A stretch of DNA of 37,180 bases from Pelagadaptatus aseana (lineage in GTDB: Bacteria; Pseudomonadota; Gammaproteobacteria; Pseudomonadales; Cellvibrionaceae). Of the stretch, positions 7,380 to 15,856 are shown piece by piece. The stretch lies in the NCBI GenBank assembly GCA_040365065.1, contig BAABNI010000017.1:1-37180 (forward strand), written 5' to 3'. Both the position numbers and the translations under genes were made by a program. How positions within the stretch are numbered: position 1 is the first letter of the stretch; each line of letters begins with the position of its first letter. Below the pieces are notes generated by a model. The model saw nothing but the letters and a program-made list of their open reading frames with translations. It was not told the origin of the DNA and ran no database searches.

Positions 7380-8794
7380 AGCGCAGTATGCCATGGTTAA
7401 TTGTTTGTCTGCTCTCATGGTCCGGGCTGGTATTGGCCTCTGAGCAGCCGGCAACCGGTGTGGATTACGATGGCCGGCAAATTACCAATCTCGATGAGCT
7501 GTTGAATGCTGTGCGCGAAACCCGGCGTCAGGAAAAGCAGCTGCAGCAGCGGCGTGAGAGAGAATTCCTTAATGCCCGAAACCGGCAGAAGGCTCTGCTG
7601 GAGCAGGCCAAGAGGGACTTTCGCATTGCCCAGAAAGACAATAACCCGCTGCAAAAAATCACCGAGCTGAATGCCGCGGAAATCAAGAAGCTGAAACAGC
7701 AACTGGAGACGCGCAAACAGGAAATGGGCGATGTCTACAGTATCTTCAATGAGTTTTCCGGTGATCTGGCGACGGTTCTGAATGGCTCAATGACGGCGGT
7801 GGAATTTCCCGATCGCAGTGAGCAGTTGCAGCAACTGGCCAACCGCGAGCGCCTGGCCAGCATTACCGATATGGAAAACCTGTGGTTGTTGTTGCAGGAA
7901 GATATGACGGCCACGGCCAAGATCAAACCATTGACTGTGCCGGTAGTGGCCACCGATGGCATGACCGAGATGGCGGCAGTGACTCGTGCGGGGGCTTTTA
8001 CCGCATTCAGTAACGGTCGCTTTTTGCGCTATATCCCTGAAGTGGGTGAGTTGTTGGCGCTGGAGCGTCAGCCAGCCGGTCGCTTTCAGGCGGCGATTGC
8101 CGATTATGAAGAGGCAGCCGCGGGCGAGCTGACCCGGATTACGGTGGATCCCTCCGGGGGCAGTTTGTTGGGTTTGTTGTCCTACACCCCCGATTTGCGC
8201 GAGCGCATTGAGCAAGGCGGTCTGGTGGGGATGATTATCCTTGGCCTGGGTGCTCTGGGTGTTGCCATCACTCTTTGGCGCCTCGGTTATCTGAGCTGGG
8301 TCTACAACAAGATTCGTCGCCAGCAGCGCAACATTCATCAGCCCTCGGATAACAACCCGTTAGGGCGCGTTATTTTGCAGGCTCAGCAACACAGCGAGGG
8401 CGCACTGCAGCAGTCCGACAAAGGCGAAGCCCTGCAATATACCCTTGATGAAGCCGTGCTGGTGGAGGTGCCGAGTCTGGAGCGAGGCCACAACTTTATT
8501 AAGCTGCTGGCAGCCATTTCGCCGTTGCTGGGACTGCTGGGCACTGTGACGGGAATGATCCTGACCTTTCAGGCCATCAGCTTGTTTGGCAGTGGCGATC
8601 CCAAATTAATGGCCAGCGGTATTTCCCAGGCGTTGGTGACTACCGTGCTGGGGCTGGTGGTGGCTATTCCCTTATTGTTTGGTCACAGTCTGGTGTCCTC
8701 TCTGTCGCGCAATATGATTCAGCGCCTTGATGAGCAGTCGGCGGGTCTGATGGCTGAGCATATGGGCGCCGATGACAATATCCTGCCCAGGTAA
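7376..8794 (+). CDS. ttpC: TtpC-like MotA/TolQ/ExbB proton channel protein with large periplasmic domain
   Basis: At 472 residues this is about twice the size of a normal ExbB. A signal peptide (1-22) is followed by a periplasmic coiled coil (about 45-120) and a globular region. Then comes a first membrane segment (GLVGMIILGLGALGVAITLW, near 290) and the ExbB/TolQ core with two further segments (KLLAAISPLLGLLGTVTGM and ALVTTVLGLVVAIPLLFG). This is the architecture of Vibrio TtpC, the extra protein required by TonB2. ATG 7376 overlaps the DUF3450 stop and gives a clean signal peptide; the frame extends further upstream but those 40 codons lie inside the previous gene. The gene ends five bases before exbB2. 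Confidence 0.87.
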   Translation: MKRSMPWLIVCLLSWSGLVLASEQPATGVDYDGRQITNLDELLNAVRETRRQEKQLQQRREREFLNARNRQKALLEQAKRDFRIAQKDNNPLQKITELNAAEIKKLKQQLETRKQEMGDVYSIFNEFSGDLATVLNGSMTAVEFPDRSEQLQQLANRERLASITDMENLWLLLQEDMTATAKIKPLTVPVVATDGMTEMAAVTRAGAFTAFSNGRFLRYIPEVGELLALERQPAGRFQAAIADYEEAAAGELTRITVDPSGGSLLGLLSYTPDLRERIEQGGLVGMIILGLGALGVAITLWRLGYLSWVYNKIRRQQRNIHQPSDNNPLGRVILQAQQHSEGALQQSDKGEALQYTLDEAVLVEVPSLERGHNFIKLLAAISPLLGLLGTVTGMILTFQAISLFGSGDPKLMASGISQALVTTVLGLVVAIPLLFGHSLVSSLSRNMIQRLDEQSAGLMAEHMGADDNILPR

Positions 8795-8799
8795 TCGAG

Positions 8800-9327
8800 A
8801 TGAAGGTATTGCAGGATTTACAGTGGCTGATGGATCAGGGCGGTGACGTTCTCTGGGCGTTGTTTGCCACCTGCCTGATGCTGTGGTTTTTGATTCTTGA
8901 GCGATTCTGGTTTGTGCAGCTGACTTTTCCCAAGCGTCTGCAACGAGCGGTGAGTCAGTGGCATGAGCGCACGGCTAACCGCAATGACCAGCACAATCAC
9001 TGGCTCGATCGCAGTGGACGCCAGTTGACCATATCCGAGTGCAAGCTGCAGTTGCAGAGTAATCTGGCGATGATCAAAACCTTGATTGTGCTCTGCCCGC
9101 TGTTGGGTTTGTTGGGCACGGTCACGGGTATGGTGAGCGTGTTTGAAGTGATTGCAGTGGTGGGGACCAGTGACGCTCAGGCCATGGCTCAGGGGGTCTA
9201 CCGAGCCACAATTCCGACCATGGCGGGATTGGTGGTGTCGCTGTCCGGGTTGTATTTCTCCTCTCGCTTGCAGCATCAGGCGGATGCACAGGTCAGTCTC
9301 GCCACCGACCATTTAATGAATTCCTGA
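8800..9327 (+). CDS. exbB2: ExbB2-like proton channel protein
   Basis: This 175-residue three-helix MotA/TolQ/ExbB protein is the normal short channel subunit paired with ExbD and TonB. Segment 1 is near residues 10-35 (GGDVLWALFATCLMLWFLIL). Segments 2 and 3 are in the conserved core LIVLCPLLGLLGTVTGM and GVYRATIPTMAGLVVSLSGLY. The core motif LLGLLGTVTGM is the same as in the TtpC-like protein next to it, so the operon has two different ExbB-type subunits. It uses the inner-membrane proton gradient to energise TonB. Confidence 0.9.
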   Translation: MKVLQDLQWLMDQGGDVLWALFATCLMLWFLILERFWFVQLTFPKRLQRAVSQWHERTANRNDQHNHWLDRSGRQLTISECKLQLQSNLAMIKTLIVLCPLLGLLGTVTGMVSVFEVIAVVGTSDAQAMAQGVYRATIPTMAGLVVSLSGLYFSSRLQHQADAQVSLATDHLMNS

Positions 9328-9345
9328 TTGGGGTCGTTTTGCGTA

Positions 9346-9753
9346 ATGAGTCTACGTCGACATAACAAAAACAGTGACGAAGCCGAGCTGGATATGACGC
9401 CGATGCTCGATATCGTCTTTATCATGCTGATCTTCTTTATTGTCACCACCTCGTTTGTCAAAGAGGCGGGTATTACGGTGAATACCCCGAAATCCCAGAC
9501 GGCTTCGAAACAGGAAAGTGCCAATATTTTTATCGCCATCACCCGCGATGGCGAGGTGTGGATCGATAAGCGCCCGGTGGATGTCAGGGCCGTGCGCTCG
9601 GTGGTGGCCCGTCTGCATGCGGAAAACCCCGGCGGCTCGGTGGTGATCCAGTCCGACAGTGATTCCGCAACCCGCACACTGGTGGCGGTGATGGATCAGG
9701 TGCGCATGGCCGGTATTGAGAAAATTGCCATTGCGGCCGACGAGGCCGGCTGA
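9346..9753 (+). CDS. exbD2: ExbD2-like biopolymer transport protein
   Basis: This 135-residue ExbD/TolR protein has a short cytoplasmic N-terminus, one membrane segment and a periplasmic domain. The segment LDMTPMLDIVFIMLIFFIVT contains Asp22, the protonatable residue required in this family. ATG 9346 is preferred over the TTG at 9328 because it gives the usual short N-terminus. The stop overlaps the tonB start by one base (TGATG), typical of translational coupling. It acts with ExbB2 as the proton-driven stator of TonB2. Confidence 0.9.
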   Translation: MSLRRHNKNSDEAELDMTPMLDIVFIMLIFFIVTTSFVKEAGITVNTPKSQTASKQESANIFIAITRDGEVWIDKRPVDVRAVRSVVARLHAENPGGSVVIQSDSDSATRTLVAVMDQVRMAGIEKIAIAADEAG

Positions 9754-10421
9754 TGCGTCTGTTGTTACTGCCGGTGGCGCTCGCCATCACCGTGGGCATT
9801 TTTCTGTTTATGCAGCGCCTGATCAATGTGGATGGTTCGGATCTGGATCAGGTCGAGATCGCGGCGGCGGTGACCCTGTATAAACCGCCACCGCCAGAAG
9901 ATCCGGAGCCGGAAGATGAGCCGGAACCAGAAGCTGCAGAAGATGAGCCGCAAATGGAATCCTTGACGGCGGCGGTAGAGAGTCCGCAGCCATTGCAGGA
10001 TAGTCAGGCCCCCCCTCTGGATGTCGGTCTGGGCAATATCGATATCGGTCCTGTAGGCGATGGCTGGAGTGCGCCTGCCGTGGCGGGTTCCGGTCTGGAA
10101 GGATTGGGGCAGGATAACAGCGGTTATGTTGAGGTGGTGCCCTATACAACGCGAAAACCCGTAGTGCCAGAGCTGGCCTGGAAGAATAAGGTCAATGGCT
10201 GGGTATTGGTGGTATTTAACGTGGATACCCGCGGTGCAACCAAAAACATCCGAATACTCGATGCCAATCCCAGAGGCATTTTTGAAGAGGCGGTCCTGGA
10301 GGCCGTTTCGACATGGCGTTACTCCGTGAAGGGTATCAGTGGGTACCGGGGCGATATGGTGTTGACTCAGAAAATCGAGCTCAACTGGAAGGATTACAGA
10401 CCGGAGAAGGGCCTGTGGTGA
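9753..10421 (+). CDS. tonB2: TonB2-like energy transducer
   Basis: This 222-residue protein has an N-terminal membrane anchor (residues about 3-23) and a Pro/Glu/Asp-rich periplasmic spacer (43-70, PPPPEDPEPEDEPEPE). Its C-terminal TonB domain runs from about 130 to 220 and ends VLTQKIELNW. The spacer is shorter and more acidic than in TonB1. It transmits energy from the ExbB/ExbD complex to outer-membrane TonB-dependent receptors. No TonB-dependent receptor gene is present in this window, so the cognate receptor must be encoded elsewhere. Its stop overlaps the start region of the TPR gene. Confidence 0.9.
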   Translation: MRLLLLPVALAITVGIFLFMQRLINVDGSDLDQVEIAAAVTLYKPPPPEDPEPEDEPEPEAAEDEPQMESLTAAVESPQPLQDSQAPPLDVGLGNIDIGPVGDGWSAPAVAGSGLEGLGQDNSGYVEVVPYTTRKPVVPELAWKNKVNGWVLVVFNVDTRGATKNIRILDANPRGIFEEAVLEAVSTWRYSVKGISGYRGDMVLTQKIELNWKDYRPEKGLW

Positions 10422-12211
10422 GGCGAATTGGGTTGGCTCTGGCAGTTGCCTTTACGGCAGTGATTGTGACACCTGCATCCGCAGAGTATCGCAGTAAGGT
10501 GTATCTCGATCCAGGCAAGAAAATTGATGAAAGCGTATCGCTGTCGATCGAGCAGTTGGAGCAGCAACTTGGCAGTTTTGATGATGCCTATGCCCGCTCC
10601 AGTGCCGGTCGCCATCTGGCTCGCCACTATCTGAATAACAAACAATACGATAAGGCCGTCGAGTTTTATCGCAAAGCCCTTGCCGATCAAGGTCTGTCGG
10701 AGATTGCCAATCGGGAGATGCAGCGTGAGCTGGCCTCGGTTTATTTACTGAAGCAGGATTACCCCAAGGCTCTGGCGTTGTTGCAGGATATCAGGGCCCA
10801 GTTGCCCGAGCCCGATGACGGATTGCTGTTGCTGATAGGGCAGGCGCAGTTCAAAAGCGGTGATTATCTGGCTCTGGCCGATACGCTGGACGATTTGATG
10901 GATCGTCTTCAAACTTTGTCTGACCCACAGCTGAAACAAATGCTGGCGATGAGCTGGGGCAGTCGCAATTATCAACAGAGCGAAACCCTTCTCAAGACCA
11001 TGATTGATCGCGCGCCGGAGGATATGACCCTGTGGCGTCAACTGACGTCCATTTATCTGACTCAGAACAAACAGAAAGCGGCGCTGGACCGGTTGGCTCT
11101 GGCCCGTGAAAAGCGTCTGGATTTTTCCGAGCAGGACATCAAGTTACTGGCCAACCTTTATATGTCCACCAAGGCGGCCGAAAAGGGTGCCAGGGTATTG
11201 TCCGAGGCCATTGGCAGCGGCGAGCTGGAGGCCAACGCCGAGCATTACAAGCAGTCATTCGAATACTGGCTGATGGCCCGTGAACAGGCCAAGGCAACCA
11301 CGGCCTTGAAGCAGGCCGCCAGTCTCAGTGGTGAGATGGAGTTGTATTTGAAGCTGGCACAGCTGTATATGGAGCGGGAAAAGTGGGCGCAAATGAATCA
11401 GACTATTTTGCAGGCCTGCCGTGATACCGTGGCAGACAAGTACGTGGGTCGCGCCAATTTGTATCTGGGTATCAGTCAGCTCAAATTGAACGATAGAGCT
11501 GGCGCGCGCCGCTCCCTGATCAATGCCACCCTGATGGGTTCCCAGTGGCAGAAGGCCAATCAGTGGCTGCAATTTATGCAGGCTGAACCGGCCAGTGCCA
11601 AAGAGATGCGCTCCATTAAAGGCCCCTGCCAGCCCCTCGATCCGGACATTCGCATTGTTGAAGATGCTCTGATTGCCAGCGTCGACCAGGCCAGCGTCGA
11701 CCAGGCCGGTGGCGGGGCGCAAAACACTGAGTCTGAGGCATCCGCCGGAGACGGGGCCAGTGAGCTCAATATCAAGGTGGTGGAACAACAGCGTTTCTAT
11801 TTCACCACGGCCAAACTGCAACGCGACACGATGCAGCAGCAGCTGCGACGTTTGATGGTGCCGCTGGGAGTTCGTTTGGTCCGCAGCGGTGGTTCGATTG
11901 ATGGGCCGCTGCACATCTTTTTCAAGGGTGACGAAATCATGCAGGGTGAGTCCCTGAGTCTGAGTGCCGGTTTTCCCATCAAGGGTGCGCCACCCTCCAA
12001 AGGGCGTTACAAGAGCAAAATATTGAAGGCCTTTAAGTGCGCCTCATTGCAATACAGCGGTCCTGCCGATGGCCTGCGTGCGGCCTGGGAGCAGCTGGCC
12101 CGCGATGCGCTGGTGGCAGGTTATGAATTGAGTGGCCAGAGCCGGCAAATTCTGGAGCGGTCAGATAACGGTGATGAGATCAGTGCGGAGTTGCAGCTTG
12201 GGGTTCTTTAA
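10415..12211 (+). CDS. Secreted tetratricopeptide-repeat protein of the TonB2 operon
   Basis: This 598-residue protein has a signal peptide (cut near TPASA, residue about 23). From about 30 to 430 it is a solenoid of TPR-like helix pairs (for example AVEFYRKALADQG and PKALALLQDIRAQL). A Gln/Ala/Ser-rich linker with a tandem SVDQA repeat precedes a C-terminal globular domain without TPRs. Start choice: GTG at 10415 has GGAG at 10403-10406 with 8 bases spacing; GTG 10418 is an alternative. A frame from ATG 10313 lies inside tonB and is rejected. TPR proteins often close TonB2 operons; the role is probably protein-protein contact in the periplasm. A 32-base-arm palindrome follows the stop. Confidence 0.85.
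   Translation: MVRRIGLALAVAFTAVIVTPASAEYRSKVYLDPGKKIDESVSLSIEQLEQQLGSFDDAYARSSAGRHLARHYLNNKQYDKAVEFYRKALADQGLSEIANREMQRELASVYLLKQDYPKALALLQDIRAQLPEPDDGLLLLIGQAQFKSGDYLALADTLDDLMDRLQTLSDPQLKQMLAMSWGSRNYQQSETLLKTMIDRAPEDMTLWRQLTSIYLTQNKQKAALDRLALAREKRLDFSEQDIKLLANLYMSTKAAEKGARVLSEAIGSGELEANAEHYKQSFEYWLMAREQAKATTALKQAASLSGEMELYLKLAQLYMEREKWAQMNQTILQACRDTVADKYVGRANLYLGISQLKLNDRAGARRSLINATLMGSQWQKANQWLQFMQAEPASAKEMRSIKGPCQPLDPDIRIVEDALIASVDQASVDQAGGGAQNTESEASAGDGASELNIKVVEQQRFYFTTAKLQRDTMQQQLRRLMVPLGVRLVRSGGSIDGPLHIFFKGDEIMQGESLSLSAGFPIKGAPPSKGRYKSKILKAFKCASLQYSGPADGLRAAWEQLARDALVAGYELSGQSRQILERSDNGDEISAELQLGVL
11675..11707 (+). repeat. 15-bp tandem duplication in the TPR gene
   Basis: GCCAGCGTCGACCAG at 11675-11689 is repeated exactly at 11690-11704 and followed by GCC. 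It keeps the frame and adds five residues (SVDQA twice) in a low-complexity linker. A recent slippage event is the simple explanation. Confidence 0.8.
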
Positions 12212-12218
12212 AAATACG

Positions 12219-12308
12219 GTCATTGCGAGGAGCGTAGCGACGTGGCAATCCCTTTGCGGTGATACGTGATCTTAGAGATTGCCGCGTCGCTGTGCTCCTC
12301 GCAATGAC
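12219..12308. repeat. Intergenic palindromic repeat, copy 1 (also likely bidirectional terminator)
   Basis: Two 32-base arms (12219-12250 and 12277-12308) are inverted repeats with 29 identities; the other three positions can form G-T pairs. The unit starts GTCATTGCGAGGAGCG and ends with its complement. It lies between convergent genes (TPR gene and ydiJ), so the RNA hairpin could end both transcripts, though there is no T-run. Related units occur at 17342, 26811 and 32708. Confidence 0.75.
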
Positions 12309-12314
12309 GAGAGG

Positions 12315-15300
12315 TTATTTGAGTTGCCCTAAAAGCACCTGCAGCGGATGTGGCAGCTGTACCTGATCCTCACGCTTCACCTGACTGCGACACGAGTAAC
12401 CGGTTGCCATCAGTTTGCCGTTGTTTTCCGGCTGCTTGATGATCTCACCCCAGGACTGACGGTAAATGGCCTTGGAGGTCGCTACGTTTTTGGCTTCGTG
12501 GCCGTAGGTTCCCGACATGCCGCAGCAGCCAGTCGCCTCCAGTGAGTAAGCCTGGCCCAGACCGGTAAAGATGGTTTGCCAGTCTGCCATGGAGGCTGCG
12601 GCATTGGTTTTCTCGGTGCAGTGGGCCAGCATTTTGTACTCGCCTGTCTTGAAGTCATTGCGGTGTGTCGCCAGTGCATCGGTCTGTTGTGCCAGCCACT
12701 CCTGAATCAGGGCGACTTTAGGCGCCTGTTCACCCATGACTTTCTGGTATTCGCTGCGATAGGCCAATGTCATTGATGGTTCCAGACCAATCAGGGGAAT
12801 GCCCGTATCGGACAAGCTGTTCAGGAACTCGGCGGTTTTGCTGGCCGTGTTTTTGAACTGCTTTAAAAAGCCGTGCACGTGCAGGGGTTTTCCATTGGCT
12901 TTAAAGGGTGACAGCATGGGGTTGAAGCCCAGTTTCTTCAGCAGCTGCAGGGTGTCGAGTACCACCTGAGTATCAAAGTAACTGGTGAAGGCGTCCTGTA
13001 CCAGAACCACACTCCGGGCTTTGTCTTTATCTGACAGGGTCAGAATGTTTTCGATGGTGGCATAGCGTACCCCGAGGCCAGCTATGGCCTTGTCGAGATC
13101 CACGCCTGACAGCAGGGGGCTGTCGACCATGCCTGCGGTGCGAGCCATAAGGCTCTGCATGAATTTGGGCTTGATCAGAGCGTTATAAAGCCAGGCCATG
13201 CGGGTCAGGACCGGGATCATATACTCCAGTCCGCCAATAAAATAATCTTTCAGTGGGCGCAGGTAGCGGCCGTAATAGATTTCCAGAAACTTGCTGCGAA
13301 ACTCCGGCACGTCCACTTTGATTGGGCACTGACCGACACAGGATTTGCAGGCTAGACAGGCGCTCATGGAGTCCATCACTTCGTTGGAGAAGTCGTAGTC
13401 GCCTCGGCTGCGACCCCAGGTGTTTTTAATGCGGGCTGGCAGCGACACAAAAAAGTTTTGCTGACGCTGGTTCTGGCTTTCGGCTACGGGATCTATGCCA
13501 CGTTCGCTCAGTTGTTTGAGCCATTCGCGGATCAACGATGCGCGCCCTTTGGGGGAGTGAATACGCTGGCGCGTGCCTTTCCAGGATGGGCACATGGCGT
13601 CATTGGGGTTCCAGTTGAAGCAGGCGCCGTTGCCATTGCAGTACATGCCTTCGCTGTAACCCTCCCACACGTGAACCGGAATGATGCGGTCCTGCTGGCC
13701 ACGGGTCGGTGCCTCGTCGATTTTGGTGAGTTCGATGCTGGCTTTAGGGGTGGCGATTTTACCCGGATTCAATTGGTTGCGAGGATCGCAAGTGGCTTTG
13801 ATGCGTTGCAGTTGCGGGTAGAGATCACCGAAAAACTCCGGAGCATACTCAGAGCGCAGGCCTTTGCCGTGCTCTCCCCAGAGCAGTCCGTGATATTTCT
13901 TGGTCAATGCGGTGACGCCATCGGAAATTTCGCGGATCATCTTTTCCTGTTCCGGATCTTTCATGTCGATGGCCGGGCGCACATGGAGTACGCCGGCGTC
14001 TACATGACCGAACATGCCATAAGCCAACTGATGGCTGTCGAGCAGGGCGCGGAACTCCAGAATAAAGTCGGCCAGATGCTCAGGTGGCACGGCAGTGTCT
14101 TCCACAAATGGAATGGGGCGGGCTTCACCCTGAGCGTTGCCCAACAGGCCCACGGCCTTTTTGCGCATACCCCAGATTTTGTTGACCGCACCAGAGCCCA
14201 TGGCAATGGAATAGCCGATGCTTGCGCCCTGACCGTTGGCGGCATCCAGTTGTTCGGTCAAACGGGCCATATTCTGTTTCAGGGTGGTTTCATCGTCGGC
14301 GGTAAACTCCACCAGATTGATGCCCTGAATGTTACTCTCGCCGTCGGCTGCAAAAAACTCCGATACGGTGTGCCAGACGATGTCGTTCATGGCCAGGTTG
14401 AGCACTTTGGAATCAATGGTTTCAATCGACGTGGGGCCGGCTTTCATTAACTCGGTGGCATCGCGCAAGGCGGAATTGAAATCCGCGTATTGCACATTGA
14501 CCAGTGCTGAGCACTTGGGGATAGGGAGCAGGTTAAGCTTGGCTTCGGCGATAAAGCCAAGGGTGCCTTCAGCGCCACAGAGAACGCTGTTGAGATCAAA
14601 CCGGTCGTCCTCGGTGCGGATATGGGCGAGATCGTAGCCTGTCAGGCAGCGGTTCAGTTTCGGGAATTTGTCGGCAATGGCCTGATGGTGCTCCTGCTGA
14701 ATGTCGTTAACCACGCGATGCAGTTCGCCAACCCGATCCTGACGACTGGCGACCGACTGGTATTCCTCATTGTTGAGCGGTGTTGAGGTCCATTGGCTGC
14801 CGTCGAGAAACACCGTGGTCAGTGAGAGCACATGATCGCGGGTTTTGCCATACAGGCATGAGCCCTGTCCCGATGCGTCGGTATTGATCATGCCGCCGAT
14901 GGTGGCGCGATTGCTCGTGGATAATTCCGGAGCAAAGAACAGACCGTGAGGTTTCAAGGCGGCATTCAGCTGATCTTTGACTACACCGCACTGAACCCTG
15001 ACCCAGCGCTCTTCCGTGTTGATCTCCAGAATATTGTTCATGTGTCTGGAGGTGTCGACAATCAGGCCATCGGTTAGCGACTGGCCGTTGGTGCCAGTGC
15101 CGCCACCGCGGGGGCTCAGGACAATATCGCGAAAGCCCTTGGTGTTGCTTAACTCGGTGATGCGGATCAGGTCGTCGATATTGCGCGGATAGATGACCCC
15201 CTGTGGCAGCACCTGATAAATGGAGTTGTCGGTCGCCAGAACGGTGCGATTGGCGTAGTCCGGGTTCAGGTCGCCTTCAAAACCACAGGATTTGAGGGTG

Positions 15301-15359
15301 TTGATAAAAGCCAGGTATTGAGCCTGAACCGGGGAGGTCTCTTGGATGCTGGGGATCAT
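12315..15359 (-). CDS. ydiJ: YdiJ-like FAD- and Fe-S-dependent D-2-hydroxyglutarate dehydrogenase
   Basis: This 1014-residue protein has nearly the length of E. coli YdiJ. An N-terminal FAD-binding PCMH domain (about 40-280, SPRGGGTGTNGQSLTDG) is followed by an FAD-oxidase C-terminal domain (about 290-540, GHVDAGVLHVRP). An iron-sulphur region has Cys574, Cys580 and Cys590, then CLACKSCVGQCP with Cys668, 671, 674 and 678 (classic [4Fe-4S] ligands). A cysteine-rich reductase-type C-terminus has GCCGMSGTYG near residue 940. YdiJ-type enzymes oxidise D-2-hydroxyglutarate to 2-oxoglutarate. That fits the glutarate/lysine genes nearby, but they are not in one operon. The ATG at 15359 is the only start giving a full N-terminus. 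Confidence 0.85.
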   Translation of the reverse strand: MIPSIQETSPVQAQYLAFINTLKSCGFEGDLNPDYANRTVLATDNSIYQVLPQGVIYPRNIDDLIRITELSNTKGFRDIVLSPRGGGTGTNGQSLTDGLIVDTSRHMNNILEINTEERWVRVQCGVVKDQLNAALKPHGLFFAPELSTSNRATIGGMINTDASGQGSCLYGKTRDHVLSLTTVFLDGSQWTSTPLNNEEYQSVASRQDRVGELHRVVNDIQQEHHQAIADKFPKLNRCLTGYDLAHIRTEDDRFDLNSVLCGAEGTLGFIAEAKLNLLPIPKCSALVNVQYADFNSALRDATELMKAGPTSIETIDSKVLNLAMNDIVWHTVSEFFAADGESNIQGINLVEFTADDETTLKQNMARLTEQLDAANGQGASIGYSIAMGSGAVNKIWGMRKKAVGLLGNAQGEARPIPFVEDTAVPPEHLADFILEFRALLDSHQLAYGMFGHVDAGVLHVRPAIDMKDPEQEKMIREISDGVTALTKKYHGLLWGEHGKGLRSEYAPEFFGDLYPQLQRIKATCDPRNQLNPGKIATPKASIELTKIDEAPTRGQQDRIIPVHVWEGYSEGMYCNGNGACFNWNPNDAMCPSWKGTRQRIHSPKGRASLIREWLKQLSERGIDPVAESQNQRQQNFFVSLPARIKNTWGRSRGDYDFSNEVMDSMSACLACKSCVGQCPIKVDVPEFRSKFLEIYYGRYLRPLKDYFIGGLEYMIPVLTRMAWLYNALIKPKFMQSLMARTAGMVDSPLLSGVDLDKAIAGLGVRYATIENILTLSDKDKARSVVLVQDAFTSYFDTQVVLDTLQLLKKLGFNPMLSPFKANGKPLHVHGFLKQFKNTASKTAEFLNSLSDTGIPLIGLEPSMTLAYRSEYQKVMGEQAPKVALIQEWLAQQTDALATHRNDFKTGEYKMLAHCTEKTNAAASMADWQTIFTGLGQAYSLEATGCCGMSGTYGHEAKNVATSKAIYRQSWGEIIKQPENNGKLMATGYSCRSQVKREDQVQLPHPLQVLLGQLK

Positions 15360-15394
15360 GGGCGTCGCTGTGTGTCTTCAATATCGGGTGGCAT

Positions 15395-15431
15395 TTTACC
15401 GCGGAGCCCGGACCTGTGGCTAGGCGGTAAA
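15395..15431. promoter_or_regulatory. Inverted repeat in the ydiJ / PilZ divergent intergenic region
   Basis: TTTACCGC (15395-15402) and GCGGTAAA (15424-15431) are perfect inverted repeats separated by 21 bases in a 121-base divergent promoter region. They may be half-sites of a regulator binding on one face of the helix. A TATAGT hexamer at 15448-15453 could be the -10 of the PilZ gene, without a good -35. No regulator can be named. Confidence 0.35.
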
Positions 15432-15480
15432 GTGTAAATTGGTGTTCTATAGTAAATACAAGCCAGAGCAGGGATAAGCC

Positions 15481-15855
15481 ATGACTTATACAGAGAATCG
15501 CAGGCGTTGCGAGCGCATACCTTACCCGGAATCCGGTGTGACCACGGTCATTGTTGGTGCCAGTACGGATAATTATTCTGCACAGGATATCCAGGTGGTG
15601 GATTTCAGTCGGTCAGGGTTGGGAATACAGTCTGGCAATCGCTTTGCCGTGGGCGATACCCTGCAATTGGATATGTCACTGTCAGGCGGGCCGCCACTGC
15701 ACCTCAATGCCGTGATCTGTAATCGCCGACAGGGCAAGAATAGCTACCGCTATGGCGCCTTTTTTGAGTATGAGGTGTTGCCCACGACCCGGGAATCCGG
15801 TGATGTGTTGGAGCAGGTGGAGATGGATCTGAGTGAGATGCGCAGCGGTCGCTGA
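15481..15855 (+). CDS. PilZ domain protein (c-di-GMP receptor)
   Basis: This 124-residue cytoplasmic protein is a single PilZ domain. The two c-di-GMP-binding motifs are present: RxxxR as Arg8-Arg9-Cys-Glu-Arg12 and DxSxxG as DFSRSG (42-47). The predicted beta-strands follow (GDTLQLDMSL, LHLNAVICNRR). It is convergent with, and one base from, a diguanylate cyclase gene, so the second messenger and a receptor are encoded together. The target is unknown; PilZ proteins alter motility, exopolysaccharide or enzyme activity by binding partners. Confidence 0.88.
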   Translation: MTYTENRRRCERIPYPESGVTTVIVGASTDNYSAQDIQVVDFSRSGLGIQSGNRFAVGDTLQLDMSLSGGPPLHLNAVICNRRQGKNSYRYGAFFEYEVLPTTRESGDVLEQVEMDLSEMRSGR

Positions 15856-15856
15856 G

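Noticed and set aside
10313..10414. N-terminal extension of the TPR gene from ATG 10313
   Set aside because: It lies inside tonB2 and would bury the signal peptide; GTG 10415 with GGAG upstream is preferred.
13458..14450. 330-codon plus-strand frame inside ydiJ
   Set aside because: It lies inside the FAD/Fe-S coding region; ydiJ has complete domains on the minus strand.
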